A DNA stretch of 64,000 nucleotides from Saccopteryx bilineata. Its lineage: Eukaryota; Chordata; Mammalia; Chiroptera; Emballonuridae. A program made the position numbers and the translations under genes. How positions within the stretch are numbered: the first letter of the stretch is position 1; every line of letters begins with the position of its first letter. Where the stretch lies: positions 68,612,305 through 68,676,304 of the forward strand of contig NC_089498.1 in the NCBI RefSeq assembly GCF_036850765.1, given 5' to 3'. Under the pieces are notes generated by a model, which saw only the letters and a program-made list of their open reading frames with translations, made no database searches and was not told where the DNA came from. Shown one piece after another: positions 58,365-64,000 of the stretch.

Positions 58365-58682
58365 TTTTTAAGTGAGAGTCGGGGAGATACAGAGATATAT
58401 TCCTGCATGTGCCCCAACTAGGACCCACTCGGCAACCCACGTCTGGGGCCTAGCTATTTCCTTATAGCACCTGAGGTGGAGGCTCCACAGAACCATCCTC
58501 AGTGCCCAGGCTGATGTATTCTAATCAACTGAGTCATCACTGTGGGAGGGGGAGAGAGAGAGGAAGAGAAGGGGTGGGTGTGGGGAAGAAGTAGATGGTC
58601 ACTTCTCCTGTCTGGGAGAATTGAACCCAGGAATTCCATACATCAGGTAGATACTTTACCACTGAGCCAACTAGCCAAGGCC
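58365..58682 (-). mobile_element. Type A SINE, internally shortened
   Basis: Minus-strand head at 58620-58682; part of the body (about 40 bp around 58450) is missing. Confidence 0.8.
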
Positions 58683-58909
58683 CTGAAAGAAGATTCCTAA
58701 AATTGCTTTTTGACCACCTCTCTGAAAGAAAGACCCAGAGGGAACGAGACTTAGCAGGGGAGAATAAGAGGTGGCTCCTAGATATTTGCTTGAAGAAAAA
58801 AAAGAGAGAATATACTTGTGGGTATCGTCAATTCGTTCCACCTTTCTGATCAAAAACAACTAAGAGCTTGTTTAAAACAGGTTTTCAAATAAAACCCAAA
58901 TATGTCCCT

Positions 58910-59345
58910 GCCCACTTCTTTCATCATCATCACTCATCTGCTCTCATTATATTAGTCACGTTGGCCTTCTTTCTTACCTGACTCACTATGCTCATTTTCA
59001 TTCTGTAGGATTTTTATATGGGCTGTTCCCTTTTCTTAAAATGTTCTGCCGTACTCCTTCTCAATAGTCACATGACTACCTCCTTCTCATCAGACAGGTC
59101 TCAGAACCAATGTCAGCACCTCAAAGAGGCCTTCTGTGACACTGTCTACAGTAGCCTACACAACAGCTAGCTTAGTGTTTCCATCTTGCCAGAAGCTTGC
59201 TTGTTCATTTAGCTTTTTACTTTACTGTCTATCTCTATTTTCTTGAAGTGAAAGCCCTACAAGAGTAAGGACTGGAATCCTATTCTATGTGATATTCCCC
59301 AATACCTAGAAGAGTGCCTGGCACATAAGCAGTAAATCAATGACC
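58910..59345 (+). mobile_element. L2 LINE 3' end
   Basis: Plus-strand L2 C-terminal coding region and 3' end: 'ggctgttcccttttcttaaa', 'tcagcacctcaaagaggcct', 'cctagaagagtgcctggcac', then the tail. The last 135 bp are the donor-like arm of the inverted pair with 57518-57652. Confidence 0.8.
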
Positions 59346-62060
59346 ATCAGGAAAATATCATTTTAAAGGGATTTTTTTTGGCCTAGATAAATATCACATA
59401 AAGCTCTCTCCAAAAATGGGGACTCAAAAGGATTAATCTATTAGAAATTGCTTGTGTTGGTATCATTTCAAGTATTTTTATAATTTCATAATCACTTTTA
59501 ACTGAATGGGGTTCAAATGGACTTCTGGAATAATAACCTAAATTATTTCTTAAAGCCACTTGCTATTAATATTAATATAAACAAAAAAAAATTTTAAGAT
59601 GTGATCTGAATTATATCATATAAGAATATTTTGGTCATTTTTCCAGTGGCTCAAGTAGCCTATGAGCAGTTTAAAGAAATTGATGATTTAGAAACCTCAA
59701 AACTCTTTGACATAGTGGATAATATTGAATGTCACTTTACTTCTTAATGAGGAATGCAATAATTTTGTGAATCATAAATAACAAGTAAACTAAATCATAA
59801 ATAACAAGAGTCAACTAAATAATAGTAACTGCTGTTATAAAATGGTAATGAGACTATCAATAAAAGAAAAAGCAGGAAAACTCTTCAAAGAGGGAGAAAA
59901 TGAGAAGATAAGTACCTTGATGTAACGGGTTTCACAGGATTTTCAATACTTGCGACCTATTGCCACAAACACAATAGAAAGGACATAGAGAAGGCAAAAT
60001 TCCATAGATCTGCATTTATTTACTATTATTTTAAAACTTTGGAAAATTCAAAGTAAAACCTAGATGAAAGAAACTAGCAATAAAGCTGTAGAAGGAAAAA
60101 GAACAAAGGCTGATGAGGATCATCAGGTCCAGGGAAACTTGTAAAAAGGAAATCAGTAAAAAGAGCCACACAAGTTTACAAAACATCCTTCCAAAATAAG
60201 GATCATGAGCTATGCATGTTAGTACCATGTGCACATGTGCATATGTGTATGTGGGTAAATGTGCACAGTTAGATGCTGAATGTGATTGTGAGGGTTCATC
60301 AATGGTTCCAGAAAAAGGTGGAGAGGGGCTTGGGCACAGGCTGCATTCTAATAAAACTTTATTTATGGATACTGAGTTTTGAATTTCGTATAACTTTCAC
60401 GTGTCACAAAATATTTTCAAGGTTTTTTTTTCAACCATTAAAAAATATAAAACCTAGTCTTAGTTTGCAAGACACAGAAAAACAAGTGAATTGGGTCCCC
60501 ACAGGGCATAATCGGTCTCTGCTATAAAACAATCTCACTTCACAATGTATATGTGTGAATTCCAAGGGATCACACAGAAACAAAGCACATGGGAGTGGAG
60601 AGCAATAGGCAAGGAATAACTTCTCATTACCATTGCCAACAAAGAAGAAATGCTACTTTTCAATTTGGTATTACCTTCTGTGCCACCTCAAAAATTATTT
60701 TACATTTCTTTCAGAATTCATTTTTGTATTAACGTACACAGGTTGCTTCAGTATGAGATTTCTTATTTAAGTGATTTTATTTTTAACTGAGGCAAAGAAC
60801 TGTACTTGCCTATTTACTCACTATAAAATATACAACTGCTGGAAGGTCTGCAGCACCTAAGAGAACTCACTACTTTGTTATCCAAAATGTTCTGATACCT
60901 CAATGCCATAAAAAAAAAAAGTGTCAGAAATGTTTCAAGGGGTTTTGTTTCCTTTCCAAAAAGCCACATTAAATAGGTTGGTATGTAAAGCTGGAAACCT
61001 CAGCTGTTCTTCCCCAAGCAGGTACATGCATACCTGACTCCCTGCCTCGCTGACACTGTGACTGGAAAACTAAACAGTCCAGGCTGGGATCCTTTCAAAT
61101 TGGCAAACCAGCTTCTGCTGTTTAGTAGGCATATGTTTCCTTGGGCAAAATGGAGTCTTAGCTTTCTCTCTACTGAAAATTGAACCTTAGCCCCTTCACC
61201 TCTAAAAGGGAAATAAAATTTCCTACTTCCCAGGGGAAATGAGAGGTTTAAATAAAGTTAAATGAAATGAGAAAGTATATGTATGTAATGTTCACATTAC
61301 TAGAAAAAAATGTGTAGAATCTATTTTTATTCCTCAAATAGCCTTCGTGGTACAAGTAGGAATAGGCACAGCTTAACCCAGCAGTTTAGAAGTTGGTTGA
61401 AAATAGCTCTATGCCTAAAATGAAAGTCATTCCCAGAATTTGTTGCAAGAAAAAAAGTGATCCTGTCAAAAGTGTATTGAAATAGAAAGAAATAAGACGG
61501 CAAAAATGGAATTTTTTCTTTAATATCGTTATTGACCTATCTGATCTTAAAAACTAGTCTCCTGCATAACAATTCATGAGTAATTCACAGTGTGAAAGAG
61601 GAGAGGTTTCCAATGCTCAAGAGAATCAATGCAATACAAATCCTGGGTATTTTTTATGCTGTTCAAAACTAATGTGGATAGTTTGACCCAACCAAAACAA
61701 GGTGAAATGGAATTGGAGGGTTGGCGGGGACAATAAAATATGTTTTCCTAACTAGTTTTTAAGCATCCTTATTCCAATATAGAGCAGAATCCTTCCTGAA
61801 ATTTCAGGTATGTAAGAAGTTAGAATGATGCTGTCACTTACGTAAAATTTGGTCACTTCTGAACTATGTCTTAAAGATAATTAACTGATGTGTAACAATT
61901 TTGAAATGTCAGGTACAACAAGACAAACAACTTCATCAAAATAAAAATCATCCTTTTAGCAGAAAAAACAGTAGTTATATGAATTTCACTTCAACCATTA
62001 AATGCACAAAAAATATTTGATGAATTTTCTAACCTTTTTTAAATGCTATCAACATTTTAA
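59346..62060. other. Unique sequence, 2.7 kb
   Basis: No repeat or gene could be supported. Confidence 0.4.
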
Positions 62061-62066
62061 AAAACA

Positions 62067-62450
62067 GGCCCTGGCCGGTTGGCTCAGTGGTAGAGCGTCG
62101 GCCTGGCGTGTGGAAGTCCCAGGTTCGATTCCCAGCCAGGGCACACAGGAGAAGCGCCCATCTGCTTCTCCACCCCTCCCCCTCTCCTTCCTCTCTGTCT
62201 CACTCTTCCCCTCCCGCAGCCAAAGCTCCATTGGAGCAAGGATGGCCCCGGCGCTGGGGATGGCTCCTTGGCCTCTGCCCCAGGCGCTAGAGTGGCTCTG
62301 GTCACGACAGAGCAATGCCCCGGATGGGCAGAGCATCGCCCCCTGGTGGGAGTGCTGGGTGGATCCCGGTCGGGCACATGCGGGAGTCTGTCTGACTGCC
62401 TCCCTGTTTCCAGCTTCAGAAAAATGCAAAAAAACAAAACAAAACAAAAA
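62067..62450 (+). mobile_element. Type A SINE, young-looking
   Basis: Near consensus with intact A box (TGGCTCAGTGG) and B box (GGTTCGATTCC) and an 'aaaacaaaac' tail. Weak duplication around aaaacag. Confidence 0.93.
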
Positions 62451-62550
62451 AAAAACAGATTTTTTTCATTTTATAATTTTAAAATATAATACACTACATC
62501 ACTTTCTAGCCTTTCAGATAGGAATATACTCATGTCAGAAGGAGATGAAA

Positions 62551-62756
62551 GCCAGACCTGTGGTGGCGCAGTGGATAAAGCATTGACCTGGAATACTGAG
62601 GTTGCTGGTTCAAAACCCTGGGCTTGCCCGGTCAAGGCACATATGGGAGTTGAAGCTTCCTGCTCCTCCCCTCTTCTCTCTCTCTTTCTCTCTCTCTCAA
62701 TCTCTCTCTCTCTCCTCTAAAATGAATAAATAAATAAAAATTAAAAAAAAAAAAAA
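62551..62756 (+). mobile_element. Type C SINE
   Basis: Plus strand, A box TGGCGCAGTGG, B box GGTTCAAAACC, (CT)n and A-rich tail. Exact 14-bp duplication agaaggagatgaaa at 62537-62550 and 62757-62770. Confidence 0.95.
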
Positions 62757-62770
62757 AGAAGGAGATGAAA

Positions 62771-63460
62771 AAGCTGAAAATATAATATCTCATTATAGAC
62801 TATCCACTGTTTAAACCTCCAGGCTGGCCATATGTATTTAAATAATATGTCATAAAAACCTCTTGGTACATAATGATGTAATAAATATGAGAACGCCTCT
62901 AAGGCTAACTAACTTATTTTCCCAATTGTTAGGTTACTCCCTGCTATGATCCCATCACCAAGTGAAATTTTAGGGATATTCCTTTAGGCAAAAGAAATAG
63001 TGATGGGGAAAAAAAATGACTAATTCTAGTTGGAATGAGAAAACAGTCTCTCAATCATCTAATGCCCTCTTTGTGAGTCAGATTTCTCTCTGCTTAAGTT
63101 CATTCAACTTCAAAATTTTCAGTAACTATTTTTAAGGTTCAATCTTCCAAGATACCTACGTGGAACTGTTAGAGAAATTGCTCATCTTCAAAGTCTATCT
63201 GGAGAACCTGAGAGATTGTATTCACTGCATTTTAAAAAAGGAACCAAAATGTCTTCCTCTCAGAAGAAATTTAAGCTTTTACTATATATACAGATATACA
63301 GAATATTTTGACATTAGAAAGCAAAACTAATCTTTATTGGTCAGGTGGAAATTTGGGAAATTGTATTGGGATATGGAAAAACAAACATAAAAAAAATCCC
63401 ATTACTGTATATATCCTGTATATGCATACATATACATATCACCCCAAATAAATCTTGAGA
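62771..63460. other. Unique sequence, nothing recognised
   Basis: No repeat or gene could be supported. Confidence 0.4.
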
Positions 63461-63463
63461 AAA

Positions 63464-63556
63464 AATTATATATATATATATATAAACATCCACACACATA
63501 CATGAGTATATATATTTATAGTATAGTATATATATTTATATATATATTTATATAAT
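63464..63556. repeat. (TA)n-rich low-complexity run
   Basis: About 90 bp of TA repeats with ACACAC and TATTTA interruptions. Confidence 0.8.
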
Positions 63557-64000
63557 GAATGTAAGTTTGTTTATAAAACCCTGGGAAACTACTTCACAGG
63601 AGCGGTTTTAGGAAAAATGGCAAACATAGCATCTTGACATGGTCGATAGCTCAGAAATGCAAACTTCCAATAATTATAAGCTTTAAAAATGCCCAAAGAT
63701 CTTCTCTATAAATTTTAATATGGATAGAAAGTAAAATATATAAAATTTTTAGAAAAGTTGTATTCCCGGTACATGAAAAGACACTGTCCTAAGACCATGT
63801 CTTTGAAGTAGCTTTCAAGGACTTCTGAATGAATACTGTGAGCAATAAATTAAAACTGCACTAGAAAACTATATGCATAAACTCTACTAACAATATCATG
63901 GATCTTTGGTTTCAATCACAAAGTAAGCATTGCTAGACTGGCTCAAGCCGATGGTTCATTTAAAATGATGCTTTTCTCTCTATAAACCATTTATTCTTTA
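63557..64000. other. AT-rich sequence, nothing recognised
   Basis: No repeat or gene could be supported to the end of the window. Confidence 0.4.

Noticed and set aside
62067..62145. tRNA-like sequence with A and B boxes
   Set aside because: Part of a SINE head. No full cloverleaf or separate tRNA gene is supported, here or at the other SINE heads.
62002..62586. A 194-residue plus-strand frame
   Set aside because: It reads through the type A SINE head and body. Similar peptides appear at every type A copy, so it is not a gene.

Overview
The window looks like non-coding nuclear DNA from a bat. It is AT-rich, has no intact multi-residue-conserved gene, and is packed with tRNA-derived SINEs of the kinds I associate with bats: a Ves-type SINE plus three longer or related types, called A, B and C below. 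It also carries L1 3' ends, ancient mammalian repeats (MIR, L2, MLT1, MER20) and microsatellites. The exact bat family cannot be settled from the sequence by eye. Types A to C suggest a lineage other than Myotis, such as horseshoe or sac-winged bats, but that is inference.

Layout. 0-5 kb: a type A SINE, then a defective endogenous retrovirus (about 2.8 kb, minus strand) with two 319-bp LTRs, inserted into a SINE with an 8-bp target duplication. 5-10 kb: unique sequence and SINE fragments. 10-15 kb: a nested complex. An old minus-strand L1 was hit by a plus-strand L1 (13-bp target duplication). That L1 carries an inverted L1 piece and a 2.65-kb DNA transposon with CACTGGGG terminal inverted repeats and a broken transposase-like gene, which in turn holds a type B SINE. 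15-30 kb: SINEs in both orientations, an MLT1-type LTR inside an L2 LINE (27.4-28.9 kb), and little else. 30.5 kb: a 290-bp polypurine tract. 31.6-39.9 kb: L1-dense region with a 2-kb minus-strand L1 nested in an older plus-strand L1, and a solo LTR inside an L1 3' end. 40-57 kb: sparse, with MIRs, two L1 3' ends with clean target duplications (49.5 and 52.5 kb) and a MER20. 57-59.4 kb: a 135-bp inverted duplication of an L2 end, about 96% identical. 59-64 kb: unique sequence, two SINEs and AT repeats.

No functional protein-coding gene, functional tRNA or other RNA gene was recognised. Open frames longer than 60 codons are frames through SINEs, simple repeats or dead transposons. The strongest candidate for something unusual is the DNA transposon at 11887-14532. 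Its protein family is one I associate with cnidarian, arthropod and fish genomes, and such a copy in a bat raises horizontal transfer as a possibility. Next is the templated inverted L2 copy.
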